Counted from the first letter of the stretch, positions 6,204 to 13,636 are shown. The stretch: 14,233 nt of DNA from CAYJPA01 sp964371945 (GCA_964371945.1 CAYJPA010000109.1:1-14233); one strand, 5' to 3'. The notes: generated by a model from the sequence alone, not told the origin. Numbers and translations: made by a program.

Positions 6204-6323
6204 CCCACGCGAGCACAACCGCGCGGGGCATTCGACAAGAGCGGTCCACAACACGCATGTCAGCTCAGGGAGCAGTTCGACACCACCGGAACCACCCGGT
6301 CCATATTCTCGGAGGAATCTTGC

Positions 6324-6689
6324 ATGAAGGTCGCGTATCTCTTCACCACGTCTGGGCACACCGCGAGCTACAAGCTGGGAAAGATGATCCTGCCCCAACT
6401 CGAAGTTGGCACTCATGGGGTTGACGTGGTCGGCATGTTCTTCTTCGACGATAACAACTACGTCCTCCGTCACGGAGATCCGATCGGCGAACGATTGGCG
6501 AAGGTCGCGAAGGAGCAAGGCATGCTCTTGATGATGTGCGATCAATGCGCGCTCGAGCGGGGACTCGCGAGCGGCGAGGTAGGCAACTGCACGCCGTCAG
6601 GTGTTGTCGAAGGTGTTACGGTCGGCTGCTTCCCCAGCCTCTATGCCGCACTGAGCGGCAATCCGCCGGATCACGTTATTTCGCTGTAA
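6324..6689 (+). CDS. DsrE/DsrF-like sulfur-relay family protein (SaoD-like)
   Basis: The 121-aa protein has a DsrE-type fold signature: MKVAYLFTTSGHTASYKLGK, then VDVVGMFFFDDNNYVL, DPIGERLAKVAKEQGMLLMM, and VVEGVTVGCFPSLYAAL at the end. Four cysteines (C72, C75 in MCDQC; C89; C102) are candidates for persulfide or metal handling. From memory it resembles the group named SaoD (DsrE-related) in NCBI family naming; this was not checked. The start at ATG 6324 is set by GGAGG at 6311-6315. The reading frame is open upstream to 6126, but that part crosses the terminator hairpin. It is 29 bases upstream of the cupin gene, so they are probably cotranscribed. Its partner and substrate are unknown. Confidence 0.88.
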   Translation: MKVAYLFTTSGHTASYKLGKMILPQLEVGTHGVDVVGMFFFDDNNYVLRHGDPIGERLAKVAKEQGMLLMMCDQCALERGLASGEVGNCTPSGVVEGVTVGCFPSLYAALSGNPPDHVISL

Positions 6690-6718
6690 CTGCCGCATTG
6701 GCTTCGAGGGATGTTGAG

Positions 6719-7114
6719 ATGGGCGAGACTGCAACAACACGGATGATGATCCCGGGTTCGGAAGCCCCCACCATGAAATTGGACGATTGGGGATGGTTGG
6801 AGCCGCCCGCCGGAGAGCCGCTTGATGGTCCCATGAGACAACGCGGCGTTGAAATGTGGCGAAGTCCTGATGGCAGAATCCTGACCGGGTTGTGGGAATG
6901 CGACGCCGGCAGGCTGCGCGCCGATTTCGACGAAACGGGTGGCGAGTTCATTCACGTGGTCGGCGGCCGTCTGATCTGTCACGCCGGCGATGGAACGGTG
7001 ACGGAACTTGGACCCGGCGACACGATGACCTTCCCTCCCGGCTGGACCGGGATCTGGCAGTGCCCTGTCGCGATGCGGAAGTTCTACACCGTCTTCAAGA
7101 TCGGCGGTTCGTAG
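6719..7114 (+). CDS. Cupin-domain protein, DUF861 (cupin_3) type
   Basis: The 131-aa protein carries one cupin domain. Its signature is GLWECDAGRLRADFDETGG, then EFIHVVGGRLICHAGDGTVT (76-95), then LGPGDTMTFPPGWTGIW (98-113) and KFYTVFKI at the end. The His-rich cupin motif is reduced to E77 and H79, as is usual in the DUF861 group, whose members resemble ureidoglycine aminohydrolase and EutQ-like cupins. No specific reaction can be assigned. The ATG at 6719 is preceded by GAGGG with an 8-base gap. The open frame extends back to 6536 inside the DsrE-like gene, but that part is out of frame with it and not protein-like. It is the second gene of a likely two-gene operon and converges on the broken anti-sigma gene. 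Confidence 0.85.
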   Translation: MGETATTRMMIPGSEAPTMKLDDWGWLEPPAGEPLDGPMRQRGVEMWRSPDGRILTGLWECDAGRLRADFDETGGEFIHVVGGRLICHAGDGTVTELGPGDTMTFPPGWTGIWQCPVAMRKFYTVFKIGGS

Positions 7115-7135
7115 CAATTAAGGGTGATTCGAAAG

Positions 7136-7432
7136 TCATGTTGGTGTTGTCTCGAGACCGTCGCGCTTCCATGACTTGAAGGCGACCAGCATTCGGTCGC
7201 GGGCGCCGGCCGGCAAATCCTGTTCACGTGGCCGCCCGGCAGCCGCCACGGTGAGCCGAATCTGGTCGAGGTGGCGGCGACATCCCTCGCGGTAATCAAT
7301 GTGCGCTTCGAAGAGCCGGCGGTCGGCGTCTGGCAGCGCGTCGTCCAGATAGTCAGTGACCAGAGCAACGAGCTCACGACACGTGATTGCGTGCCCGTCG
7401 ATGTTCTAACCCTCCGGCTCGGTCGAGCTCAT
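7136..7432 (-). pseudogene. Broken zinc-finger (zf-HC2-like) anti-sigma factor
   Basis: The ATG at 7432 overlaps the end of the sigma gene frame as ATGA, the usual sigma/anti-sigma arrangement. After eight codons (MSSTEPEG) an in-frame TAG (7406-7408) stops translation. The same frame then continues for 89 codons with clear anti-sigma character: ITCRELVALVTDYLDDALPD, LFEAHIDYREGCRRHLDQIR, and a C-terminal helix ARDRMLVAFKSWKRDG. In zf-HC2 proteins the motif is H-x3-C-x2-C. Here it reads H44-IDY-R48-EG-C51, so the first Cys of CxxC is Arg (CGC for TGC). No alternative ATG, GTG or TTG start lies between the TAG and the conserved core, so re-initiation is unlikely. The short zinc-binding protein would normally hold the sigma factor inactive in the cytoplasm. 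Confidence 0.72.
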
Positions 7433-8091
7433 AACTCAAGTTGCTCCTCGAGCTCGCGCCTCACCCTGGCTCGTGCGCGATGCAAGAGCACTCACTGGTT
7501 AGTCTCTGACAGATTCAAAACGTTACGCACTTCGTCCGAAGGCCAGCCTTCGACATCGCGCGGCGTAATCACTTCGCGTTGGGGGGGAGCGATGTGATTG
7601 CCCGCTCGATCGCCGATATCGTTTCCGACGCGGTGAAGCAATCCTCTGGGAGTCCCCGCCAATCGGTCGGTAGTGAGCTCCAGAAACCCGCATCCTGGTG
7701 ACCGGGTGAAAAAGCGATCGTTCTCAACGTCGTCTTCCGCGGCTCCGATCGGCGTCGCGGCCGAGAACGTCATGGTTCTCTTGTCACGCTCACCGCGCCT
7801 TTTTGCACGATTGGTTAGGATGGTAAAGAGCCAGGTTTTGAGCGATGAACGGCCCTCGAACCGGTCGATTCCTTTGACAACGCCGGGCCAGGTTTCCTGG
7901 ACTACATCCTCGGCGGCGGCGATGTCATGCACGTAGAGCGTCGCGACGCGAAGCAACGACGCGCCGTAACGATTCATCAGCGTCAGAAAGGCGGCATCAT
8001 CGCCGGCCCGAAGGCGTTCAATCAGCGCGAGATCATCGTTACCGCCGGCATTGAGATTGTCATTGCGCGAGACCATAAGCAGCGCTGTCAC
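7429..8091 (-). pseudogene. Frameshifted and nonsense-interrupted ECF RNA polymerase sigma factor
   Basis: Sigma region 2 is clear: DLALIERLRAGDDAAFLTLM, AAAEDVVQETWPGVVKGID, SSLKTWLFTILTNRAKRRGE. In the A-run 7709-7713 the frame slips. The family-like sequence HQDAGFWSSLPTDWRGLPED then TASETISAIERAITSLPP is in the +1 frame, until the 7-G run at 7581-7587, where one missing base restores the first frame. After QREVITPRDVEGW and NLSETNQ, a TGA (7492-7494) stands where the family has Arg (CGA). The frame then continues as VLLHRARARVRRELEEQLEL to the TGA at 7429. Prolines replace usually hydrophobic Leu in ETWPGV and ITPRDV. The start is GTG 8091 or ATG 8076. Read as it stands, about 41 residues between regions 2 and 4 are out of frame and the last helix of region 4 is lost. 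Decay or assembly error are both possible. Confidence 0.87.
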
Positions 8092-8399
8092 ATTTCAATA
8101 CAATTCGACCGTTCGTTACGGTATCCAGGCTGACCAAAGTGTAAGCCTCACGAAGTGCTCCATCGACACAACCTCGATCAATCGGACGTGAGCTTAGCGC
8201 TCTCGACACAACAATTCGCGTCGATTGGGGCGTGCGTCGAGACTTGCCAGGTCGCAGGCCCGCCTCTCCAGATTCCACTGTGCCGAACGGGTCATGTGAC
8301 GAGTGGATTGAAGGTGTCGGGACGGCTCAAGCGCCAAATCAAGTCCAAACCTGGTAATCTCAAGGGATTGTGCGATTGTACGGACGGGACGAGGGACGA
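8092..8399. other. Divergent intergenic region between sigma pseudogene and S8 protease
   Basis: No gene is convincing in these 308 bases. The 10-bp word TCGACACAAC occurs at 8163-8172 and 8203-8212, exactly 40 bp apart. ACCGT-TCGTT-ACGGT (8108-8122) is a perfect 15-bp dyad about 17 bases upstream of the sigma GTG. No clear sigma-70 promoter was found on the plus strand for the protease gene. Confidence 0.4.
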
Positions 8400-10790
8400 G
8401 TGTCAGTTTTTTTTCGAGCAGCGATTGCGCTGTTGTTGCTGGTCACCACAGTCGCCTGGAGTGCTGCTTCGGCCCCAAACGCCGGGGCCGCGCCTTCGGC
8501 CACCGCTGAATTCGAAAATTACATCATCATTCTGAGTGACAGATCAGCAGATCCATTGAAGATCGCGGATCGACTCGCCGACCGGTTTGGCGCCGACGTT
8601 GAGCCAGAGCACGTCTATCGCTTCGCGTTCAACGGGTTTTCGGTGCGTCTGCCTGTTCCGATTGCCAACTTGCTTCGTCTTGATCCCAGCGTCAGCAGCA
8701 TCGAAGTCGATCAGGCGATTCATGCCACCGCGCAAACGTTGCCAAGCGGAATCGATCGGATCGACGCTGACCACAGCTCGGTCGCCCAGATCGGCAATGG
8801 CTTGTCGGTCGACATCGACGTGGCGGTGCTCGATACCGGCTCCGGCCCGCATACCGACCTCAACGTCGTGGGAGGCAAGGACTGCAGCGGGCTCGACACC
8901 GGCACCTACAACGACAACAGCACCTCCGGGCATGGGACGCACGTCGCGGGGACGATCGGCGCCAAGGACAATGACGTGGGCGTTGTCGGGGTGGCGCCCG
9001 GGGCCCGCATCTGGTCCGTCAAGGTGCTTGATAGCTCCGGTGACGGACTGACTTCCGATCTGATCTGCGGAATCGATTGGGTGACCGCCAACGCGGGCAC
9101 GATCGAAGTCGCGAATATGAGCCTAGGCAGCCCTGGAACCGCCGGATCGTCGTGCGCGTTTTCGTCGCTGCGTACGGCGATTTGCAGCGCAGTGGCAGCC
9201 GGCGTGACCTTAGTGGCGGCCGCTGGCAATGACTCAATGGATGCCGGCGGGTACGTTCCCGCTGCCTACCCCGAGATCATCGCCGTGGCCGCACTTGTTG
9301 ACACGGATGGTGAACCCGGGGGACTTGGTCCCGCGAGCGCGCTGTATGGCTGTGACGATTGCTTCGCGAGCTTCAGCAATTATGGCGCCGGGATCGATCT
9401 CGTTGCGCCCGGAGTGTCGATCTATTCCACGAGCGGCACTAGCGGGTACGCAACAAAATCGGGGACAAGCATGGCCAGCCCGCATGTCGCCGGCGCGGCC
9501 GCACTTTATCTGGCAACACATCCTGGGGCGACCGCGTCGACCGTGCTTGCGGCGCTGCAAGGGCAGAGCGATCTGGTCTCCACACCGAACAACCCGGCCG
9601 GGATTGCGCAGTATGTGCTGAATGTTGGCAATGGGTGGGACATCCAAACGTCGCCCACGAACACGCCAACTGTCACGCCGACCCCAACTAATACGAGAAC
9701 CTCAACACCCACGGCGACCGCAACAAATACCGCGACTCCGTCGAACACGGCGACCCCGTCAAACACGCCGACAGCGAGCAACACCCCGACGGTGACCAGA
9801 ACTCCAACAGCGACGCGCACGCCAACGGCAACCCGGACCCCGACGAACACCGCGACCGCAACGGCGACGAGAACACCGACGAACACGCCGACCATCACTC
9901 CAACAGCAACGGCATCCAGAACGCCCACACCAACGAGTACACCTACCGCGACGCGCACGCCGACGCCGACCACGACACCGACAAACACGGCAACGGCGAC
10001 ATTCACGCCGACAGCAACGAAGACAGCTACGGCGACCAGGACCGCAACTGCAACGCGTACACCGACAGCGACGCCAACGCCGACATCGACTCCGGTTCCG
10101 TCCGCGAATTGCACGGTGTCGAAGACGAGCGTGACCGTAGCGGCCAAAGTGACGTTGACCTGCAATTACTGGGCATCACAGGAGCGGATCCGCTTTTATT
10201 GGGATAACGTGAAGACAACATCGTTTGCGTCGGTCGTCACCAATACGAAGGGGGCCGCCACGCTGGAGATCGCCATTCCGACGACACCCGGTGGCGTCCA
10301 CAAGCTCATCGGAAAGGGCTCCAAGAACGGCAAAACGACAACGAACGAGATGACGGTGAAGGCCAGCGTCTCGTTATCGCCGAAGTCCGGCACGAGCAAC
10401 ACGCGAGTCACCGTGACGTTCCGTGGATACCGTGCTGGCGAGACCATCTCACTCGTTTGGTTTGTGAACGACAAGAGCACGAAAACAATCAAGACCGGGA
10501 TAAAGGCCGCGAACGACGGAACCGTGAAGTACACCTTCAAAGTTCCGACCGGGAGCGCCGGCGGGCACAAAGTCGAGGGCCGAGGAAATCAGAAGTCGAA
10601 GGCATCCGCGACCTTCACCCTCTCGGGGACAAGCTCCGCGTCGATCAACGAGCCCGTGCCGGCCAAAACGCCGAAACCGGCACCGACTCGGCGGCCAACC
10701 GTTGCTCCGGAACCGACACCAACCTGGACTCCAACACCCCTTCCGACGACTGTGCCGGCTCCGCCGGCGGAAAGCTCGCCAGAGAGTTAG
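8400..10790 (+). CDS. Secreted subtilisin-like serine protease (S8) with inhibitor I9 propeptide and Thr/Pro linker
   Basis: The 796-aa preproprotein starts with a signal peptide (MSVFFRAAIALLLLVTTVAW). An I9-like propeptide covers about 38-111. The S8 domain has all catalytic residues: Asp145 (AVLDTGSG), His178 (SGHGTHVAGTIG), the oxyanion Asn277 (AAAGND) and Ser357 (GTSMASPHVAG). Six Cys in the domain may form three disulfides. Residues 418-568 are an almost pure Thr/Pro/Ala/Asn linker (DNA 9651-10100), probably extended and possibly glycosylated. Two beta-sandwich-like modules follow (570-654 and 655-742), then a Pro/Thr tail. No membrane anchor or sortase motif is seen, so it is probably released or wall-bound through the modules. 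GTG 8400 has GAGGG upstream; GTG 8370 is an alternative start. An 8-T run (8407-8414) lies in the signal-peptide codons. Confidence 0.95.
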   Translation: MSVFFRAAIALLLLVTTVAWSAASAPNAGAAPSATAEFENYIIILSDRSADPLKIADRLADRFGADVEPEHVYRFAFNGFSVRLPVPIANLLRLDPSVSSIEVDQAIHATAQTLPSGIDRIDADHSSVAQIGNGLSVDIDVAVLDTGSGPHTDLNVVGGKDCSGLDTGTYNDNSTSGHGTHVAGTIGAKDNDVGVVGVAPGARIWSVKVLDSSGDGLTSDLICGIDWVTANAGTIEVANMSLGSPGTAGSSCAFSSLRTAICSAVAAGVTLVAAAGNDSMDAGGYVPAAYPEIIAVAALVDTDGEPGGLGPASALYGCDDCFASFSNYGAGIDLVAPGVSIYSTSGTSGYATKSGTSMASPHVAGAAALYLATHPGATASTVLAALQGQSDLVSTPNNPAGIAQYVLNVGNGWDIQTSPTNTPTVTPTPTNTRTSTPTATATNTATPSNTATPSNTPTASNTPTVTRTPTATRTPTATRTPTNTATATATRTPTNTPTITPTATASRTPTPTSTPTATRTPTPTTTPTNTATATFTPTATKTATATRTATATRTPTATPTPTSTPVPSANCTVSKTSVTVAAKVTLTCNYWASQERIRFYWDNVKTTSFASVVTNTKGAATLEIAIPTTPGGVHKLIGKGSKNGKTTTNEMTVKASVSLSPKSGTSNTRVTVTFRGYRAGETISLVWFVNDKSTKTIKTGIKAANDGTVKYTFKVPTGSAGGHKVEGRGNQKSKASATFTLSGTSSASINEPVPAKTPKPAPTRRPTVAPEPTPTWTPTPLPTTVPAPPAESSPES
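9651..10100 (+). repeat. Low-complexity ACN/CCN-rich repeat coding the Thr/Pro linker
   Basis: About 450 bases of degenerate short repeats encode T-P-T, T-A-T and R-T-P-T units in the protease. The antisense strand reads as an open Val/Gly-rich frame, which is a by-product of the repeat. Such tracts are prone to length variation and assembly error. Confidence 0.9.
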
Positions 10791-10821
10791 CCCGTTCGCT
10801 CCAACGCTTCATCTGTTCAGA

Positions 10822-10850
10822 TTGACGCGAAATGTTCCGCGACGTACGAT
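10822..10850 (+). promoter_or_regulatory. Sigma-70 promoter of the Phd/PIN operon
   Basis: TTGACG (10822-10827) and TACGAT (10845-10850) are separated by an ideal 17 bases. Transcription would start about 30 bases before the antitoxin ATG at 10889. This is the clearest canonical promoter in the window. Confidence 0.75.
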
Positions 10851-10868
10851 AGCGTTATTAGCGCTATC
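10848..10868. promoter_or_regulatory. Operator dyad overlapping the -10 of the toxin-antitoxin promoter
   Basis: GATAGCG (10848-10854) and CGCTATC (10862-10868) form a perfect inverted repeat with a 7-base spacer. It overlaps the -10 box and the expected start point. Phd/YefM antitoxins are known to repress their own operons through such sites, so this is the probable autoregulatory operator. Confidence 0.65.
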
Positions 10869-10888
10869 TGCGCGATGGAGGAGCAGTC

Positions 10889-11197
10889 ATGGCAACCAAG
10901 ACGATCAGCGCCTGGGAGGCGCGCCGCAATCTAGGCAAGTTGATGGATGAGGTTGTCGCAAGGAATCGACCGATGATCATCGAGTCACATGGCGAACCGA
11001 AGGTCGCCATGATGCCGGCACGGATGGCCGAGGAGTTTATCGCGCGTCAGCAAGCGGCATTTGAGCAGTGGAAAACAATAGCCTTGCGCTCGACGCTCTC
11101 CGATGACGAGGCTGACAGGTTGATCGAAGAAGCTATCACCGAGGTCCGGACAGGAGGTGGCCCAGACGAGCCTCAAACAGTAGCGAAGGCGTCCTAA
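10889..11197 (+). CDS. Type II antitoxin, Phd/YefM family
   Basis: The 102-aa protein begins with the Phd/YefM DNA-binding domain: ISAWEARRNLGKLMDEVVAR, then NRPMIIESHGEPKVAMMPA. The C-terminal part (about 50-102) is the flexible toxin-binding region. The ATG at 10889 has GGAGG 7 bases upstream. It ends 3 bases before the PIN toxin's GTG, so the pair forms one operon. It is expected to neutralise the PIN nuclease and, with it, to repress the promoter at 10822-10850. The pair is a known kind of module; which PIN subfamily partner fits best is inferred from gene order. Confidence 0.92.
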   Translation: MATKTISAWEARRNLGKLMDEVVARNRPMIIESHGEPKVAMMPARMAEEFIARQQAAFEQWKTIALRSTLSDDEADRLIEEAITEVRTGGGPDEPQTVAKAS

Positions 11198-11200
11198 ACC

Positions 11201-11650
11201 GTGCGCGTTGTCATAGACACCAATGTGGTTGTCAGCAGTCTCATCAAGCGCACCGGCAATCCGATTCAGCTAATGGAACTTGCTCAAGCGAAGCGATTTG
11301 ACGTGATCGTTTCAGATGAAGTTTTGAGCGAATACACCTCCGTTCTCCAGCGGCCCAATATGCTGCCTCTGCATGGACTCGAGAGCTCTTCAGTGGCCCA
11401 AGTGGTGTGGGATCTGTTCAGTCTTGCATTTCACGTGTCTCCAACTGAATCACTACGAGTGGTGAACGAAGACCCAAAGGACGACAAATTTATCGAGTGT
11501 GCGGTGGACGGTGGCGCCGATTTCCTTGTCAGCGGCGACCGACACCTCCTCACCCTAGGTTCATTTCAGGGCATCCCAATAGTCACTCGTGCAATGTTCA
11601 TTGCTTTCCTCGAACAGGAGGAAGTCGAGCATTCCGGGACCATCGAGTAG
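11201..11650 (+). CDS. PIN-domain ribonuclease toxin (COG1569-like)
   Basis: The 149-aa product has all acidic PIN residues: Asp6 in VVIDTNVVVSSL, Glu44 in SDEVLSEYTSVL, Asp95 in DPKDDKFIECA and Asp113 in FLVSGDRHLL. These coordinate the Mg/Mn ions used for RNA cleavage. Its length and motif spacing fit the 'putative toxin-antitoxin system toxin component, PIN family' group. The GTG start at 11201 is 3 bases after the antitoxin stop; ribosome coupling is likely because there is no strong separate binding site. No defect is seen, so it is expected to be active. The RNA target cannot be predicted. Confidence 0.93.
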   Translation: MRVVIDTNVVVSSLIKRTGNPIQLMELAQAKRFDVIVSDEVLSEYTSVLQRPNMLPLHGLESSSVAQVVWDLFSLAFHVSPTESLRVVNEDPKDDKFIECAVDGGADFLVSGDRHLLTLGSFQGIPIVTRAMFIAFLEQEEVEHSGTIE

Positions 11651-11701
11651 CGGCGGTCCAGGCTGTCCACCTGCCTTTATCACGCCGTGCTCGATCAATA
11701 G

Positions 11702-11730
11702 TAGATGCGATGGTCGCATCTATTGTATTT
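11702..11730 (+). terminator. Rho-independent terminator after the PIN gene
   Basis: TAGATGCGA (11702-11710) and TCGCATCTA (11714-11722) form a perfect 9-bp stem with a 3-base loop, followed by TTGTATTT. It sits between two convergent genes, 51 bases past the PIN stop and about 67 bases past the stop of the CocE-type gene on the other strand, so it may serve both. Confidence 0.65.
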
Positions 11731-11788
11731 AGGTATTAACTAGCTAAATCAGGTGAACACATAGATTCTCCGGTTCGGGAAAGCCGTG

Positions 11789-13513
11789 TTAGCCCCTGCC
11801 TGGGATGACCGGCAATACGACATGGGATTCGCGGCCCGGTTCGTGGTAGATCCGGTTGTGGGCTATCACTATCTGGTCATCGGTAAAGTTGTTCGCGGCG
11901 CCAGTGTTGGTGTTGCGGTCGTATTCGGGCCACCAGGAGCTCATGACTTCGACCCGAATCTGGTGCCCGGGCATGAACATTACCCCAGCGGCGTCCATCC
12001 CGAACTCGAATTTGTAGACCTCGCCGGGCTCCATGAAGACCGGCGCTTCACGGCCTTCGCGAAATCTCGCGCGCAGCATGCCGTGGCAGAGAAAACGCGC
12101 TTCGCCATTAGGATGGACGTCAACGAGCCGCACATGCCAATCGGTGTCACGTGCCGACGATGAGGCATAGAGCACGCAGGAGACCGGGCCGACCACGGTC
12201 AGCGGTTCGGTCAGGACATCACTCGTGTAGCAGAGCACAGCGTCACGGATTGACGGCAGGCGATCGTCGACCGGGCCGTCCGTTAATTTCCAAAGCATGC
12301 CGGACGGATTCATCGGATCGTAGGAATATGCGTCAGACGACTCGGAGCCCGGCGCTTCGGTTGAGAGCCCGCCGTCGCCCTTGAGACTGTTGGCGCGGCC
12401 GTTCGAATGGAAATAGACCGGTGTGAACTCGGTATCCGGCAGCGGCCAGTCGTTCCCGCTCCACCACTCGTTCGCGCCGAGCACAAAGACCCAGACACGA
12501 GGATCGTGCTCGATCCCGTTGTCGATTCCCTTCAAATGGCGATCGTAGAAACGAATCCGGTAGTGGTCGAGGTTGATGATGGCGCTCGGTCCAAAGTCGA
12601 TGCCGTTGAGCACGCGATCCTCGTTGGTGTGGTGCCACCAGGGACCGATGATCAGGTACTGGTTGTCGCGTGCGCGGGCGGTTTTGGCGAGTTGGCGCAT
12701 GCCGTTGAAGTTCGAAGGAGCGCCGGGAAAATTCATGTCCCACCACCCGGTGTGATTGAGCGCCGGCACAACCATCTCAGACCAGGCATGTTGATACGAG
12801 TGGCTCTTCCAGAAATCGTCCCAGTTCGGGTGCAGCATCCACTCGTGCCACCAGGGAGAGTTGGTGCGCGCCTGTTCAGGAACGGACGAGAGCGGCAACG
12901 TGTGATAGTAGTCGTGCACCTCAGAAAACCACTCGAATCCGGCAGGCGCCTGCCAGGTGCGGCGGCCCATGTTCAGCATCCATTCGGCGGTCGGGAGCAG
13001 GAAGCAGCCATTGACGATCGGTTCGTTGTCGAACGCGTCCGGCGGAGAGCTCTCGGGCACGATGCACTTGAGATGCGGCGGCGCCTCCGATGCCGCGTAC
13101 CACTGCGTCTGCCCAACATACGACACCCCGGCCATGCCGACATTACCGTCGCACCAGGGTTGCGCGGCGATCCATTCGACCGTGTCGTATCCGTCCTTGT
13201 GCTCATTCACATACGGCCGGAATTCGCCGTCGGAGTTGAAGCGGCCGCGGACATCCTGGATCGCGACGATGTACCCACGTTCGGCAAGTTCGACATAGAA
13301 GGACTCGCGATTTTGGGTTTTGTCGTATGGCGTGCGGACGAGCACCACGGGATAGGCGCCGGGCGCTTTTGGCCGGATGAGATCCATGGAGAGCAATACA
13401 CCGTCCCGCATTGGAGTCAGCAATCCATGTTGAATCGTGGAGCTGTCGGGTGTTCGTGGGGAGAGCTGGCTTGAGGGCAATACATCGGCGGGTGTGCGGA
13501 TTTCAACAGTCAC
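11789..13513 (-). CDS. CocE/NonD-family hydrolase (X-Pro dipeptidyl-peptidase S15 type)
   Basis: The 574-aa protein has the CocE/NonD architecture: an alpha/beta-hydrolase core (about 30-300), an inserted cap, and a C-terminal jelly-roll (about 410-565). It begins with LLTPMRDGVLLSMDLIRP. The nucleophile elbow GVSYVGQ gives Ser131. The acid is Asp259 in HTGWWDMNF and the base is His294 or His295 in IIGPWWHHT. VVLVRTPYDKT and IQDVRGRFNSDGEF are typical. The family includes cocaine esterase, glutaryl-7-ACA acylases and X-Pro peptidases; the substrate here cannot be told from sequence. No signal peptide is present, so it is probably cytoplasmic. The GTG at 13513 has GGAG about 9 bases upstream. 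The gene is complete. Confidence 0.95.
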   Translation of the reverse strand: MTVEIRTPADVLPSSQLSPRTPDSSTIQHGLLTPMRDGVLLSMDLIRPKAPGAYPVVLVRTPYDKTQNRESFYVELAERGYIVAIQDVRGRFNSDGEFRPYVNEHKDGYDTVEWIAAQPWCDGNVGMAGVSYVGQTQWYAASEAPPHLKCIVPESSPPDAFDNEPIVNGCFLLPTAEWMLNMGRRTWQAPAGFEWFSEVHDYYHTLPLSSVPEQARTNSPWWHEWMLHPNWDDFWKSHSYQHAWSEMVVPALNHTGWWDMNFPGAPSNFNGMRQLAKTARARDNQYLIIGPWWHHTNEDRVLNGIDFGPSAIINLDHYRIRFYDRHLKGIDNGIEHDPRVWVFVLGANEWWSGNDWPLPDTEFTPVYFHSNGRANSLKGDGGLSTEAPGSESSDAYSYDPMNPSGMLWKLTDGPVDDRLPSIRDAVLCYTSDVLTEPLTVVGPVSCVLYASSSARDTDWHVRLVDVHPNGEARFLCHGMLRARFREGREAPVFMEPGEVYKFEFGMDAAGVMFMPGHQIRVEVMSSWWPEYDRNTNTGAANNFTDDQIVIAHNRIYHEPGRESHVVLPVIPGRG

Positions 13514-13607
13514 GGATTGGTCTCCGGGCGTTCAACGGCATTCAGACGCCGGATTGTCGCACGGAGGATTCGAAAGTGTCTTGGAATGTTTAGTAGGTGG
13601 TGCTTAC

Positions 13608-13636
13608 CTGGTAATCCGGCTCAACACGAGCGTCAA
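13608..13636 (-). promoter_or_regulatory. Possible promoter for the CocE-type gene
   Basis: On the minus strand TTGACG (complement of 13631-13636) and TACCAG (complement of 13608-13613) have a 17-base spacer. The -35 matches well; the -10 is weak. It would give a leader of about 90 bases. The gene may also be read from the upstream DUF4258/DUF2283 operon. Confidence 0.35.

Noticed and set aside
6260..6285. tRNA-like words (AGCTCAGGGAGC and GTTCGACACC)
   Set aside because: They resemble D-arm and T-loop sequences but are adjacent, with no anticodon arm or acceptor stem, so no tRNA is supported.
6126..6323. Upstream extension of the DsrE-like frame
   Set aside because: It runs through the terminator-like hairpin and the promoter; GGAGG before ATG 6324 sets the start.
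6536..6718. Upstream extension of the cupin frame inside the DsrE-like gene
   Set aside because: The composition is Arg/Cys-rich and out of frame with the overlapping real gene; GAGGG precedes the ATG at 6719.
9506..10165. 219-codon minus-strand open frame rich in Val and Gly
   Set aside because: It is the antisense of the Thr/Pro linker of the S8 protease; its Val/Gly pattern is a by-product of ACN/CCN codons on the other strand.
12407..13474. 355-codon plus-strand open frame
   Set aside because: It lies fully opposite the CocE/NonD hydrolase, which has complete catalytic motifs; the open frame has no recognisable domain.
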